DNA of 64,000 nt from Coleofasciculus sp040219735. GTDB lineage: Bacteria; Cyanobacteriota; Cyanobacteriia; Cyanobacteriales; Coleofasciculaceae. The DNA is taken from NCBI GenBank assembly GCA_040219735.1, contig JAVJRX010000012.1. The stretch is one strand, 5' to 3'. Shown one piece after another: positions 1-7,773 of this stretch (positions are counted from its first letter, which is position 1; each line of letters opens with the position of its first letter). Made by a program: the position numbers and the translations under genes. Below the pieces are notes generated by a model. That model did no database searches, was not told the origin of the DNA, and worked only from the letters and a program-made list of their open reading frames with translations.

Positions 1-120
1 TTTCTCCAGCAGGGGGTGTGCAGATGGTAATGAAGGGGGTGCGATCGCGATGGCGAGCGAATGCCTGTAGGTACGGCTAGTGCATGACGGCAAAAGTTTT
101 TGACCGATCGCTACAATCAT
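1..120 (-). CDS. Possible 5' end of a gene running off the left edge
   Basis: An open frame on the minus strand begins at ATG 120-118 and stays open for 40 codons to the edge of the window. It includes a HIP1 octamer. The residues are Ala/Pro/Ser rich and I recognise no domain. It could equally be non-coding DNA, so this is only a flag that a gene may continue to the left. Confidence 0.2.
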   Translation of the reverse strand, partial: MIVAIGQKLLPSCTSRTYRHSLAIAIAPPSLPSAHPLLEK

Positions 121-170
121 ATTAGACGCCCATAGGCGATTATCTTAAAATCAAAAGACATTAAGTACTC

Positions 171-569
171 ATGACCGAAACTCAAGATAAACCAATCAAT
201 CAGTCAACTACTACGCCAGACGCAGGTCAAACCAAGTCCGGCAATTTTCTGCAAAATTGGAAGTTTAAAGCGGGGTTAATCTCTACAGCAGTTGTTTCAA
301 TTTTCCTAGGTTTCTTTCTTCTCGTTTTCTTTTGGCACCACATTGTTGCGGGGATGGGGATGGGTTCGTGGTCCAGTCGTGCTGGTGCAGAACCCATTGA
401 ATGCATGATGAAAGACACCAACGACGATGGTTATGTTAGCTGTAGTGCCATGCTTAAAGGTGAGGTGGTTCCTCTAGAATGTGGCGTCAGTGTCTTTAAT
501 ATTGGTTGCCGAGTTAATTATGGCGCAGCCGCTGCTCCATCTTTGCGTTCTTTTCCTGGTTCAAGGTGA
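171..569 (+). CDS. Hypothetical single-pass membrane protein
   Basis: This 132-residue protein is not one I recognise. It has a polar N-terminus of about 33 residues rich in Thr, Gln and Asn, then one strongly hydrophobic segment at about residues 34-60 (ends FFLLVFFWHHIVAG), then a short domain with four cysteines (about 78, 92, 104 and 113) that could form disulphides outside the membrane. It ends in an Ala/Pro-rich tail. No clear Shine-Dalgarno sequence precedes the ATG, which is common in cyanobacteria. It is probably an inner-membrane protein with a small exported cysteine domain; that is inference from the sequence alone. Confidence 0.6.
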   Translation: MTETQDKPINQSTTTPDAGQTKSGNFLQNWKFKAGLISTAVVSIFLGFFLLVFFWHHIVAGMGMGSWSSRAGAEPIECMMKDTNDDGYVSCSAMLKGEVVPLECGVSVFNIGCRVNYGAAAAPSLRSFPGSR

Positions 570-755
570 AGCGTTAGCACCCTCCTCACATTTGGGTTTT
601 TGGTGTTTGAGCGACGTTTAGGGACAAAAAGTTATCCAAAAACCCGATTGTGGCAGATCAATGCTTGGAATGTACACCCGCTGATACTGAGGATACTGTT
701 GGCAAATTCGGAAGACTTAACCCTCCAGCTCATCCCGATTAGATCCCCCTTTCGT

Positions 756-772
756 CCCCTTTAAAAAAGGGG
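756..772. terminator. Short hairpin between convergent genes
   Basis: CCCCTTT pairs with AAAGGGG across a three-base loop, between two convergently transcribed genes. It may end transcription from either side. This C-run/G-run hairpin also belongs to a repeat style common in cyanobacterial spacers. Confidence 0.4.
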
Positions 773-794
773 AAACCAATTTGCTAAAATCGCT

Positions 795-1214
795 CTATAC
801 TCCCAATGGGGTGTTGATGAACAATTTAATCATTCCCACTAAAGCACCGATCAGGAGGACGAGAACAGATAGAGAATTAATCCCAAAACCAATGCCACGT
901 TTTTCCGCCGCTGTGTAGTAACCCCAGGCATAAATAATTCGCCCAATCACCCAAACTCCACCAATTCCCGCCCCCCAAATTGGACTAACAAACAGGGAGA
1001 ATAACCACAAACTGGGTAAAAATAAGAGCAATTGTTCTGATGTATTTTGTTGTACGCGAAACACACGCTCAAAATTGGCATCTCCTGAAATTTGAGGTGC
1101 AGGTACTTTATATTTTGCCCTAGCTCGACCCACATTGATCGTCAGAACTAAGTAAACCAAGAGAGTGGCAACGGTGGCTAAAGCGGGAAAAATTAACGGT
1201 TTCAGTTCAATCAT
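795..1214 (-). CDS. MAPEG family membrane protein
   Basis: This 139-residue protein matches the membrane-associated eicosanoid/glutathione metabolism (MAPEG) family in size and layout, with about four hydrophobic helices. The family signature is visible in the first loop: NFERVFRVQQNTSEQ, residues about 48-62, followed by a hydrophobic second helix. MAPEG proteins are small homotrimeric membrane enzymes, often glutathione S-transferases or peroxidases. Bacterial members mostly lack a tested substrate, so only the family is called. It stands alone on the minus strand, with an unrelated hypothetical gene upstream. Confidence 0.85.
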   Translation of the reverse strand: MIELKPLIFPALATVATLLVYLVLTINVGRARAKYKVPAPQISGDANFERVFRVQQNTSEQLLLFLPSLWLFSLFVSPIWGAGIGGVWVIGRIIYAWGYYTAAEKRGIGFGINSLSVLVLLIGALVGMIKLFINTPLGV

Positions 1215-1267
1215 AGTTAAAGCCTCATCAACGGGTGATTGGTAAAAAACAGTTCACTTATTCTTTG

Positions 1268-1882
1268 TTAATTATTGCTGATTTTTTCGATAAAATCAAC
1301 GGCTCCTTTCGGGGATAATAGTTTGCAGTAGTGTTTATAGCTCAAAGCCTCAAAGAATAAGTTACCCGTTCTTAAATAGGGAGTTTCTAAAAGATAGGAT
1401 TTGTTGTCACGCTTTTGAAAAACCAGTTCAGAATAAGACCAGGATAATCCGGTTGCCTTTTGAGTTTCTTTATAATTGATCGTAATATCGGCAGCTTGAT
1501 AGGCATTTTTGATGCGATCATCGACATAGTTGTACGCCCAGTTTAACGCCAGTTCGTTCATTTTGGAGATAGATTGATGCTCCCCTAGAGAGCGAAACCC
1601 TAGATTAGCCGCATCGATGGGATGAGCGGTATTGATTTTGCACCAAACCTGTTCGTAATTAGCGTTAACCTCATTCACTGAAGGAAAATATGTGCTGGTG
1701 TAGATTTTGCCATTTTCCACCGTTGGCTTACTTTCCAGAAACTTGTCCAAACGGGTGTAGATAGTATTGACGACATTATTTGAATTAATCGCGTCGCGAT
1801 GATAGTTTTCTATTATCCGTTGAACGTAGATACACCAGTTGCTTCTGGCTTCTTCAAGAGTGGATGCTTTAATTTTAGGCAT
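1268..1882 (-). CDS. Hypothetical protein, 204 aa
   Basis: This is a soluble, mixed-charge protein with no signal peptide or membrane segment, and I do not recognise it. It is rich in Asn, Tyr and Lys and looks mainly helical at the N-terminus. Its start codon lies only 4 bp beyond the end of a decayed CHAT-protease fragment on the same strand. It may therefore once have been the downstream partner of that protease gene, or may have been joined to it by a rearrangement. No function is proposed. Confidence 0.55.
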   Translation of the reverse strand: MPKIKASTLEEARSNWCIYVQRIIENYHRDAINSNNVVNTIYTRLDKFLESKPTVENGKIYTSTYFPSVNEVNANYEQVWCKINTAHPIDAANLGFRSLGEHQSISKMNELALNWAYNYVDDRIKNAYQAADITINYKETQKATGLSWSYSELVFQKRDNKSYLLETPYLRTGNLFFEALSYKHYCKLLSPKGAVDFIEKISNN

Positions 1883-1886
1883 AGAG

Positions 1887-2018
1887 TTAACGCCAATACT
1901 GCAAGGTACTACGCGCCCACGCCCTCACCGCGACACCTGCTAATCCTAACGCGGCGCGTTTATCCCCGGTTGCGGTTTGACAAGCACTGAGTACCAATAA
2001 TAATGTGCCAAATGCCAT
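1887..2018 (-). pseudogene. Relic of a CHAT (caspase-like) protease, catalytic Cys segment
   Basis: A 43-codon frame on the minus strand reads through the signature SACQTATGDKRAALGLAGVA, which matches the C-terminal catalytic block of cyanobacterial CHAT domains, where the Cys of SACQTA is the nucleophile. The usual continuation is VRAGARSTLATLW; here it reads VRAWARSTLQYW and then stops. The upstream part of the protease, including the catalytic His and its usual TPR repeats, is missing. This is a fragment of a formerly much longer gene. It lies between two hypothetical genes on the same strand. Confidence 0.75.
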
Positions 2019-2021
2019 TCC

Positions 2022-2378
2022 TTATCTCAACAAACGATTAACCAAGGAGGTGACTGAGTTAACCAGCCATATAATCGAGCCAGCGAGGAAAATGTTCTCC
2101 CGCAATTCTCTGCGATTAACCCCATAGCTGGAACGACGCCCACTACCTGCACCATCGCGCTCTAAATCATAAATAATTTTCTCCGCGTACCACCGATCTG
2201 ACTTTCCGGGATATTTCATTTGCGCCTGAGCCAGCAGTCGTTTAGCTAAACCTTTGTTCCCTTTTACGGCTTTGAGTAAATGGGGGTCTATCCCTTCATT
2301 ATTCTGGGAATCGCGCCAGATCAAAAACACCATCACACCAATCAACGCCAGCAGTGCGATCGCGAAGGGCAGTTTCAT
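2022..2378 (-). CDS. Hypothetical membrane protein, 118 aa
   Basis: This small protein has a hydrophobic segment at each end: residues about 3-21 (N-terminal anchor or uncleaved signal) and about 95-114. Between them is a basic, polar middle with a motif-like stretch around KSDRWYAEKIIYDLERDG. I do not recognise it. The C-terminus ends 4 bp before the CHAT relic on the same strand. Both hydrophobic ends suggest a hairpin topology with the middle in the cytoplasm or periplasm; this is inference. Confidence 0.6.
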   Translation of the reverse strand: MKLPFAIALLALIGVMVFLIWRDSQNNEGIDPHLLKAVKGNKGLAKRLLAQAQMKYPGKSDRWYAEKIIYDLERDGAGSGRRSSYGVNRRELRENIFLAGSIIWLVNSVTSLVNRLLR

Positions 2379-2481
2379 TGATTTAACCTTGAATGATGGA
2401 TATTCCAGTTATTCTATCCGCTAATTTTCTACACTGCCAAGCTAAAAATATTTAGAAATATTAACGGCATATTTCCCATCT

Positions 2482-2702
2482 CTAGGGCTTAAGTTGACGA
2501 ACCCGAAAAACTGTAGCATTAGCTACCAAAAAATCATTGAGACTTGGCGCGATCGCACTACTCCCTGAAGTGTAATCGTTTTTCCATCAGAAAGCAGTTC
2601 ACTCAAAATCTCAACTTGAGAACGATTCTCTACAATGGCTAACGTTTCAATCGCCTCACCAATCAGAGTCACATAATCCCCTAGATTGCTTTTTAGGGGC
2701 AT
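2482..2702 (-). pseudogene. Frameshifted gene fragment, family unknown
   Basis: From ATG 2702 a frame runs 59 codons (VTLIGEAIETLAIVENRSQ near the start) and stops at 2523. Shifting frame just before that stop continues protein-like sequence, NDFLVANATVFRVRQLKP, to a stop at 2482. The two halves read as one C-terminal piece broken by a frameshift. The upstream part has been replaced by AT-rich spacer repeats. I do not recognise the family. Confidence 0.4.
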
Positions 2703-2705
2703 TCA

Positions 2706-2870
2706 CAAATTGACAATGGATAATGAACAATGGATAATGACCTCTCCTTAAAAGAAGAGGATTGAAATCAAGGAAAACCTTTTTTAATTTCTTCGTAAAC
2801 GAAGAGGTCTTAGACCCAATTAATCAATTGTCAATTATCAATTATTAATTATCCATTGATCAAATTCGGG
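2706..2870. repeat. AT-rich intergenic repeat cluster
   Basis: The stretch contains repeated units of the form AATGGATAATGA and, further on, the near-inverse form GTCAATTATCAATTATTAAT. It also carries a short hairpin CCTCT..AGAGG around 2741-2760. Such low-complexity repeats are common in spacers of filamentous cyanobacteria. No gene is visible here. Confidence 0.45.
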
Positions 2871-2892
2871 TTAGCCACCCCCTTGATAATTT

Positions 2893-2940
2893 AGTCCGCG
2901 TAGGCGGACTTTGTTTGTGTAGCAGCGACTTCTAGTCGCC
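2893..2940. repeat. Double-hairpin intergenic repeat
   Basis: Two adjacent small hairpins are visible: AGTCCGCG/CGGACT (about 2893-2910) and GCGACT/AGTCGC (about 2925-2939), joined by TTTGTTTGTGTAGC. This combination is a dispersed repeat in filamentous cyanobacteria as far as I know. It lies just downstream of the selD stop and may act as its terminator. Confidence 0.5.
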
Positions 2941-2959
2941 ATGGCAAAAAGGGGGTTTC

Positions 2960-5242
2960 TTATAAGAATCTCAATGGTGGAGCGCCTGAACTAGCTGAAA
3001 TTACCTGACCAATAATACAACTTTGTTTATATCCTAATTCTTGCAAAACTTTCTCACAGTTTACCGCTTGATCCTCCGGAATTGTTGCCAATAACCCGCC
3101 AGAGGTTTGCGGATCAAAAAGCACTGGATAATTGGCGCGATCGCAAATCTCTTCTTGATTGCTGATAAACCTTGCAGCTTGTACATTCTGGGGATACAGC
3201 GAACTGACAATTCCCTGTTCCACAAGTTCCGTCACCCCCTCCAGGATGGGAATTTTATCCCACTCTAATTCCACCGCCACTCCCGATGCTTGCACCATTT
3301 CTACCAAATGTCCCACGCATCCAAACCCAGTCACATCGGTACAAGCGGTAACACCATGATCCCTAAATACTTTAACCGCTTCCTGATTCGATAACAGCAT
3401 CGACTCAACCGCCTGATCAATCCAGCGCCCTTTTGCCTGTAAACGCTTATGAGCAGCAAATAATATCCCGGTTCCTAAACCTTTAGTGAGAATTAACTGA
3501 TCACCCGGTTTCATTCCACTTTTTTTAAGGATTTGCTGAGGATATACTAACCCATTACAGGATAAACCAAACGTTAATTCTGCCCCTTCTGTTGTATGTC
3601 CTCCCACCAAAGGTGCTTGTACTTGAGAGAGTACCTTCATCGCCCCCGATAATAATTGATAGAGGGTTTCCTCCTGTTTTTCTGCTGTTCCATAAGGAAC
3701 CGTTACCATTGCTAAAACACTCTGAGGCGTCGCACCCATGGCAAATAAATCGCTGAGACAGTGATGGGTGCTAATTTGTCCAAAGATAAAGGGATCATTG
3801 ATTAAGGTACGAAAATAATCAATTGTTTGCACTAATAGTTTATCGGCGGGAACTTTGATCACCGCTGCATCATCTGGCGTTCCCAATCCGAGAATAATAT
3901 CCTCTGGCGTGGGGAAAGGATACTCATCCTGCAACCGTTTTAACACTCGTTCTAGGGTAGTGCTACCCACTTTAGAACCACATCCGGCGCAATACATGGG
4001 TGGGGTGTTTTCCGGCTTCTTTAGAAGGGTAGATTTCGTCAAGTTTTGGGTTTTATCCGGGAGATTCTTCCCAGGTGTCATTGCTGGCAAATCCCTAAAT
4101 TGCCTCATAAACTTGCGATCAATATGATCCTTCCAACGCCATAGTAGTCGAGAGTGCCAGCCAAAGGAACCCCAGGATGCGATCGCGCCGCCATCACCGG
4201 TTCCAATTAAACTCAAATACCGCCGTTGGGGTTGATAAGGATTTAGTGCTTTTCCCTGTAAAAAGCGACGCAAATTTCCGACTAAAGGCTTCCCTTGACG
4301 CACCGCAAATACCCCAGCTTTAGGGCGAGGATGATTCACCATGGTGGCGATATCACCGGCGGCAAAAATATGAGGATGAGAGAGGGATTGTAACGTATCG
4401 CTAACTGAAATAAAACCCTTGGAATTGGTATGAATTCCTGATTCAGCTATCCAACTGGGCGCAGCGGCTTGGGTTACCCAGAAGCTGTAATCGCAATCGA
4501 CAACTAAACCTGACTCACAGCAAATTTTATCTGGCAATATCTGAGAAACGGTTTCCCCTAGATGTACCTGAATTCCCCGCTTCTTTAGCAGCTTTTGAAC
4601 ATATCGCTGCACCCAGGAATTATGACCGGGTAATAGTTGCTTTCCCCGATGAAACAAATGGATTTTTACAGAGGTGCTATAGCGCGTCTCTACATCATTA
4701 ATACGCCGTTGCATCGTCATTGCCAGTTCCACGCCACCTGCACCACCGCCAACAATTCCTAAACTCAGAGATTGCTGAGGATGTTGGCTAATTGTTTCGA
4801 TTATTTGATTCCACCGCGTTAGAAATTGGGGAACGGGTTTGGCGGGAATCGCGTAGTTAGCTACGCCAGGAATCGATTCTTTCGCCGGGGTACTTCCAAT
4901 ATCAATGGATAAGACATCAAAGGCAACGGGAGGACGATTTGCACAGATAACTTTATTCGAGTTTAAATCCAAACCTACGGCTTTATCAATATATAATTGA
5001 GCGCCAGCAAATTGGGCAAGGCGTCGCAAATCAATATGACATTCATCAAAGGTATAAAACCCAGCCACATGACCCGGTAACATCCCGGAATAGGGTGTAT
5101 AAGAAACATTGGTAATCAGGGTCAAGCGCACTCCGGGCAAGGGATTCATCCCCAACATCCGCAGTGCGATCGCGTGGCTATGACCGCCGCCAATCAGGAC
5201 TAAGTCTTTGTCCTTTGTCCTTTGTCCTTTGTCCTTTGTCAT
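2960..5242 (-). CDS. selD: Fused FAD/NAD oxidoreductase - selenide, water dikinase
   Basis: This 760-residue protein joins two enzymes. Residues about 13-400 are an NDH-2-like pyridine nucleotide-disulphide oxidoreductase with two Rossmann motifs (GGGHSH near 19, GGGAGGVELA near 165) and the FAD-tail motif FAAGDIAT near 293. Residues about 416-755 are selenophosphate synthetase: the active-site loop is MYCAGCGSKVG (416-426), with Cys where some homologues have selenocysteine, followed by GTPDDAA and VGGHTTEGAE. SelD makes selenophosphate from selenide and ATP; the fused flavoenzyme may supply reduced selenium, which is inference. No selA or tRNA-Sec is in the window, so the product may serve 2-selenouridine tRNA. 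The first 13 residues come from a heptamer repeat, so the start codon is not certain. Confidence 0.92.
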   Translation of the reverse strand: MTKDKGQRTKDKDLVLIGGGHSHAIALRMLGMNPLPGVRLTLITNVSYTPYSGMLPGHVAGFYTFDECHIDLRRLAQFAGAQLYIDKAVGLDLNSNKVICANRPPVAFDVLSIDIGSTPAKESIPGVANYAIPAKPVPQFLTRWNQIIETISQHPQQSLSLGIVGGGAGGVELAMTMQRRINDVETRYSTSVKIHLFHRGKQLLPGHNSWVQRYVQKLLKKRGIQVHLGETVSQILPDKICCESGLVVDCDYSFWVTQAAAPSWIAESGIHTNSKGFISVSDTLQSLSHPHIFAAGDIATMVNHPRPKAGVFAVRQGKPLVGNLRRFLQGKALNPYQPQRRYLSLIGTGDGGAIASWGSFGWHSRLLWRWKDHIDRKFMRQFRDLPAMTPGKNLPDKTQNLTKSTLLKKPENTPPMYCAGCGSKVGSTTLERVLKRLQDEYPFPTPEDIILGLGTPDDAAVIKVPADKLLVQTIDYFRTLINDPFIFGQISTHHCLSDLFAMGATPQSVLAMVTVPYGTAEKQEETLYQLLSGAMKVLSQVQAPLVGGHTTEGAELTFGLSCNGLVYPQQILKKSGMKPGDQLILTKGLGTGILFAAHKRLQAKGRWIDQAVESMLLSNQEAVKVFRDHGVTACTDVTGFGCVGHLVEMVQASGVAVELEWDKIPILEGVTELVEQGIVSSLYPQNVQAARFISNQEEICDRANYPVLFDPQTSGGLLATIPEDQAVNCEKVLQELGYKQSCIIGQVISASSGAPPLRFL
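5206..5240. repeat. Five perfect heptamer repeats over the selD start
   Basis: CTTTGTC is repeated five times in perfect tandem. Because the unit is 7 bp, the minus-strand reading cycles frames and encodes DKGQRTKDKD at the N-terminus of the SelD fusion. Such short tandem repeats are typical of filamentous cyanobacteria and can change copy number. A change of one unit would alter the start context but not the downstream frame if an alternative start were used. Confidence 0.9.
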
Positions 5243-5340
5243 TGGTCAGGGGTTGACACTTATATGCCTAATTTAACATAGTTAAGTTTCTTTAGACTAA
5301 CCCATTTATAATTATTGGCTTTGATTTGATTATCCTAATA

Positions 5341-5419
5341 GTAGGTTAGACCCTTGGAACGCGACCCAATAATAGCTAGGTTTAGCTCGTTGGGTTTCAA
5401 TCCGTTCAACCCAACCTAC
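5341..5419. repeat. Short inverted-repeat element in the selD/PEP-CTERM spacer
   Basis: The element begins GTAGGTT and ends AACCTAC, with a T/G-rich block (TTGGGTTTCAATCCGTTCAA) before the right end. It resembles the very common cyanobacterial GTAGGTTGGGTT repeat. The rest of the 336-bp spacer between divergent genes is AT-rich and must hold both promoters; I see no other gene in it. Confidence 0.55.
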
Positions 5420-5578
5420 AACAGTAACTATGTTCCTATATTTAGGTTTGCTCAAACAAATACTTCATCCAATATTTATATTCATCTAATTTTTATAAAG
5501 TTTCAATGAAGTCAGAGACGAAGGATTCACTACACTTATATAATTTTGCTTACCTAGAGTCTTATTTCATGCCAACAA

Positions 5579-6970
5579 ATGCTCAATCGTTCCAATCTAT
5601 TACTCGGTAGTCTAACCTCCCTAATTGTATCCTTAATTTTCACTTCTCCAGCCGCTGCCGTTCAACTGACCGGACGTGCTATTCTTGGGGCAGATACATT
5701 CGCCCCAGGTCCCACCTCAGGACAACAAAGTTCTATCCCTTTTACCGATCAACAACCCGTGCAGGGCTTTTCGGCTGTTTTACCGGGACCCAAACCCGGA
5801 ACCTTTCGGGTTATGGTAGATAACGGTTTTGGCAGTAAAAGCGATTCGGCTGACTTTCTGCTGCGGGTTTATGCCGTCGAACCCGATTTTACCACAGGTC
5901 AAGTTTTCCCGGTTAATTTCCAAACGGGCGAACGACTGACTCGCTTTAGCAATGAAAGTTTTTTACAGTTAAATGATGGGAACAATCAGATAGATTTTCC
6001 AATTATTGCCGAACAATCCTTTTATCCAGAAACCACCATTCCTGTAGACCCAAATGTTCAATCCAATCGCTGGTTAACTGGTGCTGATTTTGACATCGAA
6101 TCCTTCCGTCAAGCGAGTGATGGAACCTACTGGTTTGGTGATGAATTTGGTCCCTTTCTCTTTCATGTTTCGGCAGAGGGTCAAGTTCTGGATGCGCCAA
6201 TTCCACTGCCCAATTTTCTGGGTTTTGGTGATAACCCCCTAGTTCAATCTCCTGATAATCCCCAATTGGATGGTACAGCCAATTTGCGGGGTTCCCAAGG
6301 ATTTGAAGGGCTGGCACTTAATAGCAGTGGCACCAAACTCTACGCTATGTTAGAAGGGGCATTGCAACCTGATGATCAACGCGATCGCCTGCTGATTAAT
6401 GAGTTTGATTTAGCTAGCCAACAGTATACAGGTAAAACGTTTTTCTATCAACGAGATCCCCAAGGTCGAGCGATTGGTGACTTGACGGCAATTAATGATC
6501 ATGAATTTCTGGTCATTGAGCGCGATAACAGGCAAGGTGATCCTAATAATCCTGAATTTACTAGACCTGCTGAATTTAAGCGCATTTACAAAATCGACAT
6601 CAATCAGTTAGATAGTGAGGGTTTTGTCCAAAAAGAATTATTAGTGGATTTGCTGAATATCCCCGATCCCAATAATATCGGGGGTAATGGCACAACAAAT
6701 GGAGTATTTACCTTTCCCTTTGTGACGATTGAGAATGTATTACCTGTGGATGAGAAAACCCTACTGGTGATTAACGATAATAACTACCCATTTTCCCAGG
6801 GGCGTATTCCTGGCAAACCAGATAATAATGAATTCATCCTTGTCCAACTCGATCAACCCTTAAATCTTGCTCCGTCTCAGGCTACCCCTGTACCTGAACC
6901 GATGACTATTTTGGGTTCGGCTGTGGCGTTTGGTTTTGGTGTCTTATTTAAATCTAAAAAAAGGCAGTAA
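5579..6970 (+). CDS. Exported esterase-like/phytase-fold protein with PEP-CTERM signal
   Basis: A signal peptide is clear at residues about 1-28 (hydrophobic core, then SPAAAV). The body resembles the 'esterase-like activity of phytase' family, a beta-propeller-type secreted hydrolase, with motifs such as DGTYWFGDEFGPFLF (about 180-195) and GSQGFEGLA. The last 26 residues are a PEP-CTERM sorting tag: VPEP near 439, a hydrophobic helix, then KSKKRQ. The exosortase system is expected to cleave at the tag and place the protein in the envelope or export it with exopolysaccharide. The substrate is unknown. It is transcribed alone from a long spacer, 102 bp ahead of a HAD phosphatase gene. Confidence 0.85.
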   Translation: MLNRSNLLLGSLTSLIVSLIFTSPAAAVQLTGRAILGADTFAPGPTSGQQSSIPFTDQQPVQGFSAVLPGPKPGTFRVMVDNGFGSKSDSADFLLRVYAVEPDFTTGQVFPVNFQTGERLTRFSNESFLQLNDGNNQIDFPIIAEQSFYPETTIPVDPNVQSNRWLTGADFDIESFRQASDGTYWFGDEFGPFLFHVSAEGQVLDAPIPLPNFLGFGDNPLVQSPDNPQLDGTANLRGSQGFEGLALNSSGTKLYAMLEGALQPDDQRDRLLINEFDLASQQYTGKTFFYQRDPQGRAIGDLTAINDHEFLVIERDNRQGDPNNPEFTRPAEFKRIYKIDINQLDSEGFVQKELLVDLLNIPDPNNIGGNGTTNGVFTFPFVTIENVLPVDEKTLLVINDNNYPFSQGRIPGKPDNNEFILVQLDQPLNLAPSQATPVPEPMTILGSAVAFGFGVLFKSKKRQ

Positions 6971-7072
6971 CTGTTCATTGTGTATTTTAATATCCAACTT
7001 ATCTCTCTCAGGCTAGATTGATTTTCCCGAATCCCAACGGCATAATGAAGAGAAACAAAAGGAGAAACTGTA

Positions 7073-7735
7073 ATGCCCAAGGCGATTATTTTTGATGTAG
7101 ACGGCACTTTAGTTGATTCCGTTGATCTGCACGCTCAGGCGTGGGTTGAAGCGTTTAAACAGTTTGGCTATGACGTGCCTTACGATAAAGTCCGTCATCA
7201 AATCGGTAAGGGAAGTGAGCATATCATTCCTATATTTATTCCCCAAGAGGAGTTTGAACGCATCGGCGAGGATATTGCAAATTATCGCAAAGAATTCTAT
7301 CAAGAAAACCTCCTATCCCAAGTGCGTCCATTTGAGGGAGTGCGCCAACTATTTGAACGCCTCAAATTAGATGGCAAAAAAGTTGTCGTGGCGTCTTCAG
7401 CTAGAACAAAAACCCTTACTCACTACAAAAAACTATTAGAGATTGAAGATTTAGTAGACGGCGCAACCTCTAGAGACGATGCTGAAAAGTCAAAACCCGA
7501 TCCCGATATCTTTCAAGCCGCATTAGATAAGCTCGATGGAGTGACTCCCCAAGACGCGATTGTGGTGGGTGATAGTCCTTATGATGCTGAAGCCGCCTGT
7601 AAAATTAACCTAGATGTTATTGGCGTACTTTGCGGTGGTTTCTCAGAAGCCGAGTTAAAAGAAGCCGGCTGTATGAAAGTCTATCAAAATCCTGCGGATT
7701 TACTCGCTAACTATCATCAGTCTCCTTTGGCTTAA
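7073..7735 (+). CDS. HAD family phosphatase (subfamily IA)
   Basis: All four HAD motifs are present: motif I FDVDGTLVDS (residues about 7-16, two Asp), motif II Ser/Thr in VVASSARTKT, motif III Lys in SKPDPDIF, and motif IV GDSPYDAEAA. The 220-residue length and the cap inserted after motif I fit small phosphoglycolate/beta-phosphoglucomutase-like enzymes that remove phosphate from small metabolites. The substrate cannot be read from the sequence. A good Shine-Dalgarno sequence (AAAGGAGAAA) precedes the ATG, so the start is secure. The gene converges with the VWA gene downstream. Confidence 0.9.
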   Translation: MPKAIIFDVDGTLVDSVDLHAQAWVEAFKQFGYDVPYDKVRHQIGKGSEHIIPIFIPQEEFERIGEDIANYRKEFYQENLLSQVRPFEGVRQLFERLKLDGKKVVVASSARTKTLTHYKKLLEIEDLVDGATSRDDAEKSKPDPDIFQAALDKLDGVTPQDAIVVGDSPYDAEAACKINLDVIGVLCGGFSEAELKEAGCMKVYQNPADLLANYHQSPLA

Positions 7736-7773
7736 TCTCAGTAAATTCTTAATCATCGATCTCACCCCAACAA

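Noticed and set aside
2741..2870. CRISPR-like array
   Set aside because: The repeats are short, AT-rich and irregular, with no constant spacer length and no cas gene in the window.
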